A DNA stretch of 15,270 nt from Acidobacteriota bacterium (GCA_021841795.1 JAKCDN010000020.1:1-15270), one strand, 5' to 3'. Positions 6,505-14,773 are shown, numbered from the stretch's first letter. The notes: generated by a model not told the origin, from the letters alone. A program made the numbers and translations.

Positions 6505-9084
6505 GTGACTGTACAGGGTTGGGTGTATTTCTTTCTCGGCGTGTGCACGCTTGCGCCGCTTGTGGTCGTGCGGTTGGCACGGCAGTCGATGGAAACGGGC
6601 ACCGGCGTCGCGGCCAGAAAGCGTGGCGTAGCGGCATTTTTCAGCAAACGCGCCGCTGCCTTCACGGCGCTGCTGCTCCTGGTCGTTCCCGCTCTGGCCG
6701 GCGCACAGTCGGAGCCCAGCGGTGGCGGCGAGGCCAGTCTCAAGCTGCCCGACCTGACCCAGGTGACGTTCCTCAACGGCATCAGCGGATATAACCTGCT
6801 GGCCTTCGGATTGATCTTCTGCGTCGGCGGCCTGCTGTTTGGCCTGTGGATCTTCATGAGGCTCAAGAACCTGCCCGTGCACCGCTCCATGCGCGAGATC
6901 TCCGAACTCATCTATGAGACCTGCAAAACCTACCTGGTCACGCAGGGCAAGTTCATCCTGCTGCTCTGGGTCTTTATCGCCGCCATCATCGCTCTTTACT
7001 TCGGCTATCTGGCGCCGGTGGGCAATGTCGCCGTCACCCTGCCCATTATTCTGTTCTTCTCGCTGGTCGGCATCGCCGGCAGCTACGGCGTGGCCTGGTT
7101 CGGAATTCGCGTCAACACCTTCGCCAACTCGCGCACGGCCTTTGCAGGCCTGCGTGGCAAGCCCTACCTGTGCATGGCCATTCCGCTTGAAGCCGGGATG
7201 AGCATCGGCATGATGCTGATCTCGGTCGAACTGCTGATCATGCTGGGCATCTTCCTTGTGATTCCGGGCGAGTATGCCGGTCCCTGTTTCATCGGCTTTG
7301 CCATCGGCGAGAGCCTGGGCGCGGCTGCGCTGCGTATCGCCGGCGGCATCTTTACCAAGATTGCCGACATCGGCTCGGACCTGATGAAGATCGTCTTCAA
7401 AATCAAGGAAGACGATGCGCGCAACCCCGGCGTCATCGCCGACTGCACCGGCGACAACGCGGGCGACTCCGTAGGGCCCTCGGCCGACGGCTTCGAGACC
7501 TACGGCGTCACGGGCGTGGCCCTGATTACCTTCATTCTGCTCGCCGTGAAAGACCCGGCGATCAAGGTCGATCTGCTGGTCTGGATCTTCGTCATGCGTG
7601 TGGCCATGCTGCTGTCGAGCGCCTTCGCCTACTTCCTGAACAGCGCGATCGCCAAGGCCCGCTATGCCAACGCCGACGAAATGGACTACGAGAAACCCCT
7701 CACGTCGCTGGTCTGGATCACGTCGATCATCTCCATCGTGCTGACTTACGTCGTCTCCAATCTCCTCATTCACGACCTCGGCGACGGCACCATCTGGTGG
7801 CGGCTGGCCTCCATCATCTCCTGCGGCACGCTGGCCGGCGCGCTCATCCCGGAACTGGTCAAGGTCTTCACCTCAACCAACTCCAGCCACGTGAAGGAAG
7901 TGGTCAAATCCGCGCAGGAAGGCGGCGCTTCGCTGGGCATCCTGTCCGGCTTCGTAGCCGGCAACTTCTCCGCTTACTGGCTGGGATTCTGCATGGTCGC
8001 TCTGATGGGAACGGGCTACTATTTCAGCCTGGGCATTCCCGATCTGCAGTCCAATCCCATGGGACTGATGCTGGCGCCGGCCGTCTTCGCCTTTGGCCTG
8101 GTCGCTTTCGGCTTCCTGGGCATGGGGCCGGTGACGATCGCCGTCGACTCGTACGGCCCGGTTACCGACAACGCGCAGTCGGTTTATGAGCTCTCGCTTA
8201 TTGAGAACGTGCCCGGAATCGAGGCTGAACTGAAGAAGGACTTCGGCATCGACGTCCAGTTCGAGAAGGCCAAGCATCTGCTCGAAGCCAACGACGGCTG
8301 CGGCAACACCTTCAAGGCTACCGCCAAGCCGGTGCTGATCGGCACCGCCGTGGTTGGCGCCACCACCATGATCTTCTCCATCATCATGGCGTTAACCCAC
8401 GGATTGAGCCAGAACGTCCAGAACCTCTCGCTTCTGCATGCGCCTTTCATGCTGGGGCTCATCTGCGGCGGCGCCGTCATCTACTGGTTCACCGGCGCTT
8501 CTACGCAGGCCGTGACCACGGGCGCATACCGCGCGGTCGAGTTCATCAAGGCCAACATCAAGCTGGAAGGCGTGGAGAAGGCCTCGGTCGCCGACTCGAA
8601 GAAGGTGGTGGAGATCTGCACCGTTTACGCGCAGCGGGGCATGTTCAACATCTTCCTTGCGGTCTTTTTCGCCACCCTCGCTTTCGCGTTCATGGAGCCG
8701 TTCCTGTTCATCGGCTACCTGATCTCGATCGCGATCTTCGGCCTCTACCAGGCCATCTTCATGGCCAACGCCGGCGGCGCCTGGGACAATGCGAAGAAGA
8801 TCGTTGAAGTCGACCTGAAGCAGAAGGGCACGCCGTTGCACGATGCCACTGTCATCGGCGACACCGTCGGCGATCCATTCAAGGACACCTCTTCGGTGGC
8901 CATGAATCCGGTCATCAAGTTCACCACGCTCTTCGGATTGCTGGCCGTAGAACTCGCCGTGACTCTCAGCAAGGAGCATGGAACACTGGCCGCGGTTCTG
9001 TCCGTTATCTTCTTCCTGGTGTCGATGTTCTTCGTGCACAAGTCGTTCTACGGCATGCGCATCGAAACGAAGTCGGGTAACTGA
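6505..9084 (+). CDS. hppA: membrane-bound ion-translocating pyrophosphatase
   Basis: About 859 residues, with many transmembrane helices. It hydrolyses pyrophosphate and pumps H+ (or Na+) across the inner membrane. I chose the GTG at 6505 because GGAGG (6496-6500) precedes it; the ATGs at 6439 and 6589 lack ribosome sites. The N-terminus is longer than in most family members: one hydrophobic segment, then a second ending in PALAGAQ that resembles a signal sequence. Family motifs are clear: IADCTGDNAGD (311-321), DSYGPVTDNA (548-557), GNTFKA (600-605), ANAGGAWDNAKK (754-765) and GDTVGDPFKDTS (785-796). The Lys in GNTFKA is the residue typical of K+-independent enzymes. The usual DxxxDxxxKxE substrate motif is altered (DIGSDLMKIVF, 288-298), and the Glu is not in place. 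This suggests the divergent M-PPase branch. Ion specificity is not decided. Confidence 0.95.
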   Translation: MTVQGWVYFFLGVCTLAPLVVVRLARQSMETGTGVAARKRGVAAFFSKRAAAFTALLLLVVPALAGAQSEPSGGGEASLKLPDLTQVTFLNGISGYNLLAFGLIFCVGGLLFGLWIFMRLKNLPVHRSMREISELIYETCKTYLVTQGKFILLLWVFIAAIIALYFGYLAPVGNVAVTLPIILFFSLVGIAGSYGVAWFGIRVNTFANSRTAFAGLRGKPYLCMAIPLEAGMSIGMMLISVELLIMLGIFLVIPGEYAGPCFIGFAIGESLGAAALRIAGGIFTKIADIGSDLMKIVFKIKEDDARNPGVIADCTGDNAGDSVGPSADGFETYGVTGVALITFILLAVKDPAIKVDLLVWIFVMRVAMLLSSAFAYFLNSAIAKARYANADEMDYEKPLTSLVWITSIISIVLTYVVSNLLIHDLGDGTIWWRLASIISCGTLAGALIPELVKVFTSTNSSHVKEVVKSAQEGGASLGILSGFVAGNFSAYWLGFCMVALMGTGYYFSLGIPDLQSNPMGLMLAPAVFAFGLVAFGFLGMGPVTIAVDSYGPVTDNAQSVYELSLIENVPGIEAELKKDFGIDVQFEKAKHLLEANDGCGNTFKATAKPVLIGTAVVGATTMIFSIIMALTHGLSQNVQNLSLLHAPFMLGLICGGAVIYWFTGASTQAVTTGAYRAVEFIKANIKLEGVEKASVADSKKVVEICTVYAQRGMFNIFLAVFFATLAFAFMEPFLFIGYLISIAIFGLYQAIFMANAGGAWDNAKKIVEVDLKQKGTPLHDATVIGDTVGDPFKDTSSVAMNPVIKFTTLFGLLAVELAVTLSKEHGTLAAVLSVIFFLVSMFFVHKSFYGMRIETKSGN

Positions 9085-9104
9085 TCGTCCTCGCGTCTCT
9101 CCAT

Positions 9105-9141
9105 CCGGGCTGGTTCCGCGCAGCGGCGCGGAGCCGCCCGG
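9105..9141 (+). terminator. strong hairpin downstream of hppA
   Basis: 9105-9120 pairs with 9127-9141 to give a stem of about 15 bp (one bulged T, one G-T pair) with a 6-base loop, 20 bp after the hppA stop. It is very GC-rich but lacks a clean T-tract. It may terminate transcription or protect the mRNA 3' end. A second small hairpin (CGGGC-AAA-GCCCG) lies at 9185-9197. Confidence 0.5.
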
Positions 9142-9243
9142 CTCTTGCAGGAGCCGCTGCCTTCGCGCCCGCGGATTGCAGGCCCGGGCAAAGCCCGTCT
9201 GTTGGCAAAAATCATTGCGATGGCGCGGATTTTGGCGCTACGC

Positions 9244-9723
9244 ATGCCACCATGCGACTTCCCCGTCGGCTGCCTTCGCGCCCTTGTTCTTGCTGCGGCT
9301 GCCGCTCCCAGCCTCGCGCACGCCGCGGCATTCGCCTCGGTGTGAGCAGCTCCGCCGGCGCTTTCGTTCGACGGCGGACAGGCTCAGCTTGATGGGGCGT
9401 GGCAGTTTCACCTCGACGACGATCCCCGCTGGGCGCAGCCGGCATTCGACGACGCGAACTGGGAGCAGTTGACCGCCGATCAACCCTGGGGCGCGCAGAG
9501 CCGCTTCGCACAGGAGGGTTTCGCGTGGTACGGCAGGCGGGTGCAACTGCCGACCGGATGGGGCCGCACCCGCGCCTCAGCCATCGCTGCTCAGCCGGCC
9601 GAATCCATCGCCGAAGCCGCTCAGAGCTTCGGCCAGCGGGAAGATATCACGGTGCTCACGTTGAGCCGCCTGCACAAGGAAACCTTTCCGCAGGGTAGAA
9701 AAGTCGCGGCAGCTACAGCCTAA
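9244..9723 (+). pseudogene. remnant of an exported sensor / SpoIIE-type PP2C phosphatase gene
   Basis: One reading frame contains three recognisable pieces. From the ATG at 9244 there is a signal-peptide-like stretch of 33 codons ending ...SLAHAAAFASV, then an in-frame TGA at 9343-9345. The frame continues with FDGGQAQLDGAWQF, PRWAQPAFDDANW and WYGRRVQLP, which reads like the N-terminal jelly-roll sensor domain of large membrane phosphatases. Right after the GW at 9556-9561 it switches to GRTRAS...AAQPAESIAEAAQSFGQREDITVLTLSRL, which matches the extreme C-terminus of SpoIIE/PP2C phosphatases (usual form FGQ-D-DITVLTL). The middle, expected to hold the membrane helices and catalytic core, is missing. 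I infer a large in-frame internal deletion plus a nonsense mutation. A small translated product from an internal start cannot be excluded, but it would have no catalytic centre. Confidence 0.7.
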
Positions 9724-10107
9724 TCAAAATCGAGTGACAGGTTTCAGGATCGTTGTTCCCCGCATCCAATACCGTCCAGCCGCTCGAACCTCATCCAGCA
9801 GAGGCCCTCGTATCAGCCGGAAAGGGGACATTTGCCCTACCACCGTCATCCCCAACGCCGATTTTCGCCCCCGATCTCCACAACTCGCACAGTTGCGCTC
9901 CCGGATTGCACCAGTTCTGCGCCTTGTGGGCGAGCCTGCGAAGGGCTAGCCTGAAACGGAGGCGTAGAGCGCGGACCAGCCCTCCTGGTTTTGCCCGGAC
10001 TGGTACGCCAATTCTGACCGCATAATCCCGCGCCAGGTAAGGCTGTTTGTGAGTTTCCACAGGCAAATGGCAGTGTTTAAGAGACAGGTGCGCGAAATGC
10101 CAGCAAA
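9724..10107. other. intergenic stretch with no recognisable gene
   Basis: Open frames on both strands here are short, lack ribosome sites and have protein composition unlike real genes. No tRNA, terminal inverted repeats or known element was seen. It may include further decayed sequence from the neighbouring phosphatase remnant, but nothing can be identified. Confidence 0.6.
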
Positions 10108-10123
10108 ATACAAGATATTGTGG
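10108..10123. promoter_or_regulatory. candidate NrdR box upstream of nrdJ
   Basis: ATACAAGATATTGTGG matches 13 of 16 positions of the NrdR box consensus as I recall it (acaCwAtATaTwGtgt), including the central core. It lies 7 bp upstream of the -35 element of the nrdJ promoter, the right place for repression by NrdR, the ATP/dATP-sensing regulator of ribonucleotide reductase genes. NrdR sites usually come in pairs about three helical turns apart. I did not find a convincing second box. Confidence 0.55.
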
Positions 10124-10130
10124 TTTGTTC

Positions 10131-10159
10131 TTGACATGCACCACGGACAGCGGTATTTT
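10131..10159 (+). promoter_or_regulatory. sigma-70 type promoter of nrdJ
   Basis: TTGACA (10131-10136) and TATTTT (10154-10159) are separated by exactly 17 bp: a perfect -35 and a good -10. Transcription would start near 10166, giving a leader of about 195 bases before the nrdJ ATG. Inverted GTGGT/ACCAC arms (10120-10124, 10140-10144) flank the -35. Confidence 0.75.
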
Positions 10160-10302
10160 TCCATCTGCGGCTTTTAACGGACTGTAACGATGAACCGGCC
10201 CAATGGGGCGTTGGTCAGGCCGCAGGAACCCTGGTTTCCACTGTTACTTTCTAGCCCAGTTTGTCCTTTTGTTTTCAAGCACCTGCAATCCGCTTTATCC
10301 TC

Positions 10303-10316
10303 CGGCGCAAGCGCCG
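10303..10316 (+). promoter_or_regulatory. hairpin in the nrdJ leader
   Basis: CGGCG and CGCCG pair around a CAAG tetraloop, about 45 bases before the nrdJ start codon. The leader (about 10166-10360) otherwise shows no motif I recognise. In particular I found no B12-box of a cobalamin riboswitch. Confidence 0.3.
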
Positions 10317-10360
10317 AACCCGCGATCTTTTCACCGATTCTGCCTTTGGAGAGTACCAGA

Positions 10361-13300
10361 ATGAACGAGGCTCAGCTTCAGACTTCGACCGCCGCTTCTC
10401 AGTTGACCCAGCGCACCCAGCAGGGCCTCACGTTTACGCGCCGTTTCTCGACCGAGGGCGTATCGCCATATGACGAAGTCCAGTGGGAGCGCCGGACGGC
10501 GGCGATTACCGATACCAAGGGCAATACGATCTTTGAGCAGAAAGATGTCGAGATTCCCGTCGACTGGTCGATGACGGCCACCAATATTGTGGCTTCCAAG
10601 TATTTGCACGGGCAGATGGGCACGCCCGAGCGCGAAAACGGCGTGAGGCAGTTGATCTCCCGCGTGGCCGAGACGGTGCGCGACTGGGGTCTGGCAGGCG
10701 GCTACTTCGCCACGCCCGTCGATGCGGCGATCTTCCACGACGAGCTGGCCCACATGCTGCTGACGCAGAAGATGGCTTTTAACTCGCCCGTCTGGTTCAA
10801 CGTGGGCTGCGACCGGCTGGAGCCGGAAGCGGACGGTCAGAACTGGCACTGGGATCCGGCCACAGGCGGCGTGCGCTTCACCGCCACGGGGTACAGGAAC
10901 CCGCAATGCTCGGCGTGCTTCATCAATTCGGTGGAGGACTCGCTGGACTCGATCCTGACCCTGGCCAAGACCGAAGGCATGTTGTTCAAGTGGGGCTCGG
11001 GAACGGGAACCAACCTCTCGTCGCTGCGTGGCTCCATGGAACTGCTTTCGGGCGGCGGCCAGGCCTCGGGGCCGTTGAGCTTCATGCGCGGCTTCGACGC
11101 CTTTGCCGGCGTCATCAAGAGCGGCGGCAAGACCCGCCGCGCCGCCAAAATGGTGATCTTGAATGTGGACCACCCGGACATCGTGGAGTTCATCGAGTGC
11201 AAGGCCAAGGAAGAGGCCAAGGCCTTCACCCTGATCAAGGCCGGCTACGACGGATCGGGCCCGGACTCCGAGGCGTACTCCTCAATCTTCTTCCAGAACG
11301 CCAACAATTCCGTTCGCGTCAGTGACGAGTTTATGCGCTCCTACGAGGCCGACAGCGACTTTACCACCTACACGGTGAAGGGCCACCAGCAGGTTCAGAC
11401 CTACAAGGCGCGCGAAATCATGCGCAAGATAGCCGAGTCCACATGGCTCTGCGGCGATCCCGGCATGCAGTTCGACTCCACCATCAACAAGTGGCACACC
11501 AGCAAAAACACGGCGCGCATCAACGCTTCCAACCCGTGCAGCGAGTACATGTTCCTCGATAACTCCGCCTGCAATCTGGCCAGCCTGAACCTGATGCGCT
11601 TTGTCACTCCTGCCGGCGCGTTTGATATCCCGGCCTATCGTCATGCCATCGCGGTGACGATCACGGCCATGGAGATCCTGGTCGATAACTCCGGCTATCC
11701 GACCGAGGCCATCGCGCGCAACTCGCACGACTACCGTCCGCTGGGCCTGGGCTATGCCAACCTGGGCGCGCTGCTGATGTCGCTGGGCCTGCCCTATGAT
11801 TCGGCGGCGGGGCGCGATCTGGCTGCGGCTGTCACCGCGATCATGTGCGGACAGGCCTACCTCCAATCGGCGATCGTCGCTTCGCAGTGCCGGCCGGTGG
11901 CCTCGGCCACGCCGCTCACCGCCTCGGCGGACCGTCAGGGCGGAGCCTGTCCCGGCTTCTACGTCAACCGCGAGCCCTTCCTTGATGTCATCCGCATGCA
12001 CCGCGCCGAGGTCAACAACATCGGCAAGTCGCGCGTGTCGGGCGAACCGTTCATGGTGCCGCAACTTGAGGCCCTCATTGACGCCAGCCGCGAGTGCTGG
12101 GACATGGCCCTGCTGTACGGCGAGCGCTACGGCTATCGCAACTCCCAGGTCACCGTGCTGGCGCCTACGGGCACCATCGGTTTCATGATGGATTGCGACA
12201 CGACCGGCATCGAGCCCGACCTGGCCCTGGTCAAGTACAAGAAGCTCGTGGGCGGCGGCATGATCAAGATTGTCAATAACACCGTGCCTGCCGCACTCTT
12301 CAAGCTCGGCTACTCGAACGACGAGGTCAATGCCATCGTCAGCTACATCGACGCCACCGGCACCATCGAAGGCGCGCCCGGCATCAGGCCCGAGCATCTG
12401 CCGGTCTTCGATTGCAGCTTCAAGCCCGCCAAAGGCACGCGCTCCATTCACTATATGGGGCACATCAAGATGATGGCCGCCACGCAGCCTTTCCTCTCCG
12501 GCGCAATCTCGAAGACTGTCAATCTGCCCCACGAAGCTACCGTGGAAGACGTCGCCGAGGCCTACGCGGAGAGCTGGCGGCAGGGCATCAAAGCCGTGGC
12601 CATCTACCGCGACGGCTCCAAGGGAACGCAGCCGTTGAACACCAGCGTTGACACCAGGAAGGAGCCTTCCGCGCTCGATGCCGTAGGCGGCCGCGTGCTC
12701 ACCCATCTGGTTGCCATGCAGCCGGCAGTTGAAGCCGATCTGAAGATCCTTGAAGCGCACGCCGCCGACAAGGTCGAGATCGCTGCAAAGCAGTTGCTCG
12801 CCGCCGCGCAGGCCTTCGAGAAGTCGCTCGGCGAGATTGCTGCCGCCGCGGCGCTGCCCCTGCTTGCTCCCGCGCCTGATGCTGGAGGAATCATTGCCGA
12901 GGAACAGGATCAGAACGCTCCACCGCGGGCGGTACGTCACCGCTTGCAGGAGGAGCGCGCATCCATTACGCACAAGTTCTCCATCGCCGGCCACGAGGGC
13001 TATATCACCGTCGGGCTTTACCAGAACGGCCAGCCGGGCGAGATCTTTATCCGCATGGCCAAGGAAGGTTCCACGGTCTCCGGCCTGATGGATGCATTCG
13101 CCACCTCGGTTTCGCTCGCGTTGCAGCACGGCGTGCCGCTCAAGGTTTTGTGCGAGAAGTTCGCGCACACCCGTTTCGAGCCTTCCGGCTGGACCGGAAA
13201 CGAGCAGATTGGCTACGCCAAGAGCCTGATGGATTACATCTTCCGCTGGCTCAACCTGCGCTTCCTCTCGGGCGAGCAGTTGACCCTGTTCGCGGGCCTC

Positions 13301-13672
13301 GCGCCCAGAGCGCCGGAACTGCCCGCTTCGCCGAGCCTGCTTGAAAGCGATGGCGAGGCCGACCACGCCGCCGGCTCGCAGGAGCACCTGGCACGCCTCG
13401 CTGAGGAGGTTGCCAGACGGCTCAACCACGTGAGCGGGCACGGCAGCGCTGCGGGCGGTGGCATTCCTCCCGAGGTGCAGACGCGTCCGGCGCAGCCTGC
13501 CAGCCCGGTGCCTTCGCTCCAGGACCGCGGACTCTACCACGCCGCCGATGCCATGCGCACCATGTATGACATGGGCGACGCGCCAAGCTGCAACGTCTGC
13601 GGCGCCATCATGGTCCGCAACGGCAGTTGCTACCGCTGCATGAGCTGCGGCTCGACGAGCGGATGCAGTTAA
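10361..13672 (+). CDS. nrdJ: adenosylcobalamin-dependent (class II) ribonucleoside-diphosphate reductase
   Basis: 1103 residues from the ATG at 10361, set by GGAGAG (10348-10353) 7 bases upstream. The frame is open back to an ATG at 10190, but that stretch has no ribosome site and looks like leader. The enzyme reduces ribonucleotides to deoxyribonucleotides using a B12-derived radical and no oxygen; it is cytoplasmic. Visible motifs: C183/C186 in NPQCSACF (one a likely redox cysteine), the GSGTGTNLS loop (212-220), NPCSE with radical-site C393 (391-395), and the PTGTIGF segment (602-608). A TSCPD-type domain follows at about 870-945. The C-terminal zinc-ribbon/redox tail has CNVC (1077-1080), CYRC (1090-1093), C1096 and C1102. 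An Ala-rich helical insert (about 779-843) separates the barrel from the TSCPD domain. Regulation by NrdR is suggested by the upstream box. Confidence 0.97.
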   Translation: MNEAQLQTSTAASQLTQRTQQGLTFTRRFSTEGVSPYDEVQWERRTAAITDTKGNTIFEQKDVEIPVDWSMTATNIVASKYLHGQMGTPERENGVRQLISRVAETVRDWGLAGGYFATPVDAAIFHDELAHMLLTQKMAFNSPVWFNVGCDRLEPEADGQNWHWDPATGGVRFTATGYRNPQCSACFINSVEDSLDSILTLAKTEGMLFKWGSGTGTNLSSLRGSMELLSGGGQASGPLSFMRGFDAFAGVIKSGGKTRRAAKMVILNVDHPDIVEFIECKAKEEAKAFTLIKAGYDGSGPDSEAYSSIFFQNANNSVRVSDEFMRSYEADSDFTTYTVKGHQQVQTYKAREIMRKIAESTWLCGDPGMQFDSTINKWHTSKNTARINASNPCSEYMFLDNSACNLASLNLMRFVTPAGAFDIPAYRHAIAVTITAMEILVDNSGYPTEAIARNSHDYRPLGLGYANLGALLMSLGLPYDSAAGRDLAAAVTAIMCGQAYLQSAIVASQCRPVASATPLTASADRQGGACPGFYVNREPFLDVIRMHRAEVNNIGKSRVSGEPFMVPQLEALIDASRECWDMALLYGERYGYRNSQVTVLAPTGTIGFMMDCDTTGIEPDLALVKYKKLVGGGMIKIVNNTVPAALFKLGYSNDEVNAIVSYIDATGTIEGAPGIRPEHLPVFDCSFKPAKGTRSIHYMGHIKMMAATQPFLSGAISKTVNLPHEATVEDVAEAYAESWRQGIKAVAIYRDGSKGTQPLNTSVDTRKEPSALDAVGGRVLTHLVAMQPAVEADLKILEAHAADKVEIAAKQLLAAAQAFEKSLGEIAAAAALPLLAPAPDAGGIIAEEQDQNAPPRAVRHRLQEERASITHKFSIAGHEGYITVGLYQNGQPGEIFIRMAKEGSTVSGLMDAFATSVSLALQHGVPLKVLCEKFAHTRFEPSGWTGNEQIGYAKSLMDYIFRWLNLRFLSGEQLTLFAGLAPRAPELPASPSLLESDGEADHAAGSQEHLARLAEEVARRLNHVSGHGSAAGGGIPPEVQTRPAQPASPVPSLQDRGLYHAADAMRTMYDMGDAPSCNVCGAIMVRNGSCYRCMSCGSTSGCS

Positions 13673-13690
13673 CAAGCGCTCACACTCAAG

Positions 13691-13735
13691 TGCAGCAGAA
13701 AAGCCGGGAGATGCTCTCCCGGCTTTTCTGCTGCA
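13691..13735. terminator. bidirectional intrinsic terminator
   Basis: A perfect 21-bp stem (13691-13711 with 13715-13735) has a 3-base loop. The core is an A-run, GCCGGGAGA, loop, TCTCCCGGC and a T-run, so it reads as a terminator in both directions, extended by GCAGCAG/CTGCTGC arms. It starts 18 bp after the nrdJ stop and faces the convergent SDR gene. Confidence 0.9.
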
Positions 13736-13863
13736 TACGATTGATCCGACCTATCAGAATGGATGCGGATGGTTGGGTGAGTTGATATCCCCGGTCCGAA
13801 AATCCGGACATGTCGCGCCCTGGATTGTTGCAGGAACAGAGGGACGGGTCAGTAAAATCCGCT

Positions 13864-14583
13864 TCAACCGTTGCCGAATACGGGAATCGCCGCGCCGTGC
13901 ACTACGCGCGCTTCGTCGCTGGCCAGAAACAGCACTACCCTGGCGATCTCTTCGGGCCGTGGCCACCTGGCAAAATCGGCGCCCGGCATGGCGGCGCGGT
14001 TCGCAGCCGTGTCGATGATGCTGGGCAGGATGGAGTTGACGCGGACTCCAGTGCCGGCAAGATCGGCGGCGAGTGAATCCATCAGTGCCACCGCGGCGGC
14101 CTTGCTGGCGGCATAAGCCGATGCCCCGGCGGCGTGGTCCCATGCCGCTTTGGCCGCCACGTTAACAATGGCCCCGGACTTGCGGGCAATCATGGCTGGA
14201 ACCACGGCTTTGGCCAGCGCGTAGCCCGCGCGCAGGTTTAAGCTCAGCATGCGCTCAACTACTTCCGGCTCAAGCTTCCACAGCGGAGTCCCTCCCGCAT
14301 AACCGCCGACTGTATTGACCAGTACGTCAAGCCGGCCCCACTCCGACAGAATCTGACGCGCAAGCTCGCTCGTCTGCTGCGCGTCCGTCACGTCCACGCT
14401 GAATCCGGCCACGCGGCTTGCCGCATCTCCAGCTGATTCCTTAAGTGCCAGCAACTCCTTTTCATGACGCCATGTCACGACCACCTGCGCACCGGATGCA
14501 ACGAATGCAAGACTCACTTCGCGTCCCAGCCCGCCCGTCCCCCCGGCCACCAGTACGGTCTTTCCGAAAAAGTCTCTGCTCAT
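13864..14583 (-). CDS. SDR-family NAD(P)-dependent oxidoreductase lacking the catalytic Ser
   Basis: 239 residues, the usual length of a classical short-chain dehydrogenase. The ATG at 14583 has a strong GAGGAGGG ribosome site. The Rossmann motif is GGTGGLG (14-20), the NNAG-equivalent is NTVGG (90-94), and the active-site pair is Y157 and K161 (YAASK). D64 lies in the acidic VDVTD segment. The serine expected about 13 residues before the Tyr is replaced by Ala (VNVAAKAA, 141-147). The GGYAGG turn and the AxKAA segment resemble quinoid dihydropteridine reductase-type SDRs, which also lack that serine. The substrate is unknown and the neighbours give no clue. It is convergent with nrdJ across the shared terminator and divergent from the cupin-like gene. 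Confidence 0.93.
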   Translation of the reverse strand: MSRDFFGKTVLVAGGTGGLGREVSLAFVASGAQVVVTWRHEKELLALKESAGDAASRVAGFSVDVTDAQQTSELARQILSEWGRLDVLVNTVGGYAGGTPLWKLEPEVVERMLSLNLRAGYALAKAVVPAMIARKSGAIVNVAAKAAWDHAAGASAYAASKAAAVALMDSLAADLAGTGVRVNSILPSIIDTAANRAAMPGADFARWPRPEEIARVVLFLASDEARVVHGAAIPVFGNG

Positions 14584-14773
14584 CGGCCACCCTCCTCAAA
14601 TCAATGTCCATCCAGTATTCCACGTCCCTGACCCGGCATTTGCGGCCTGCGGCGCGCCGACCTCCCGGCGTCTCGCGCCTCTCACCGTTGCGCCGGCCGC
14701 TTGCGTGAGCCATCGCATCCTGCCTGCGGCTATTCGATCCGTCTGTGCGGTACATTGTTGCATGGAGGAAATC

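Noticed and set aside
6481..7773. 430-codon open frame on the minus strand opposite hppA
   Set aside because: The Asp/Gln/Gly/His-rich translation has no membrane or domain signal. The plus strand is clearly hppA.
9156..9283. 15-bp direct repeat GCTGCCTTCGCGCCC (9156-9170 and 9269-9283)
   Set aside because: It is short, GC-rich and not associated with terminal inverted repeats or a transposase, so it is likely chance or part of the decayed region.
9791..10144. 117-codon open frame on the minus strand across the nrdJ promoter
   Set aside because: It overlaps the NrdR-like box and the near-consensus promoter, has no ribosome site, and its composition is unlike a real protein.
10190..10360. 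57-codon N-terminal extension of NrdJ from the ATG at 10190
   Set aside because: It has no ribosome site and no family similarity. The ATG at 10361 has GGAGAG at ideal spacing and starts a normal NrdJ N-terminus.
10166..10360. Cobalamin riboswitch in the nrdJ leader
   Set aside because: I looked for the B12-box and the conserved core; neither is present.
11282..13675. 797-codon open frame on the minus strand opposite nrdJ
   Set aside because: It lies codon-for-codon opposite the well-conserved NrdJ. It has no recognisable domain and no ribosome site, so it is an antisense shadow.
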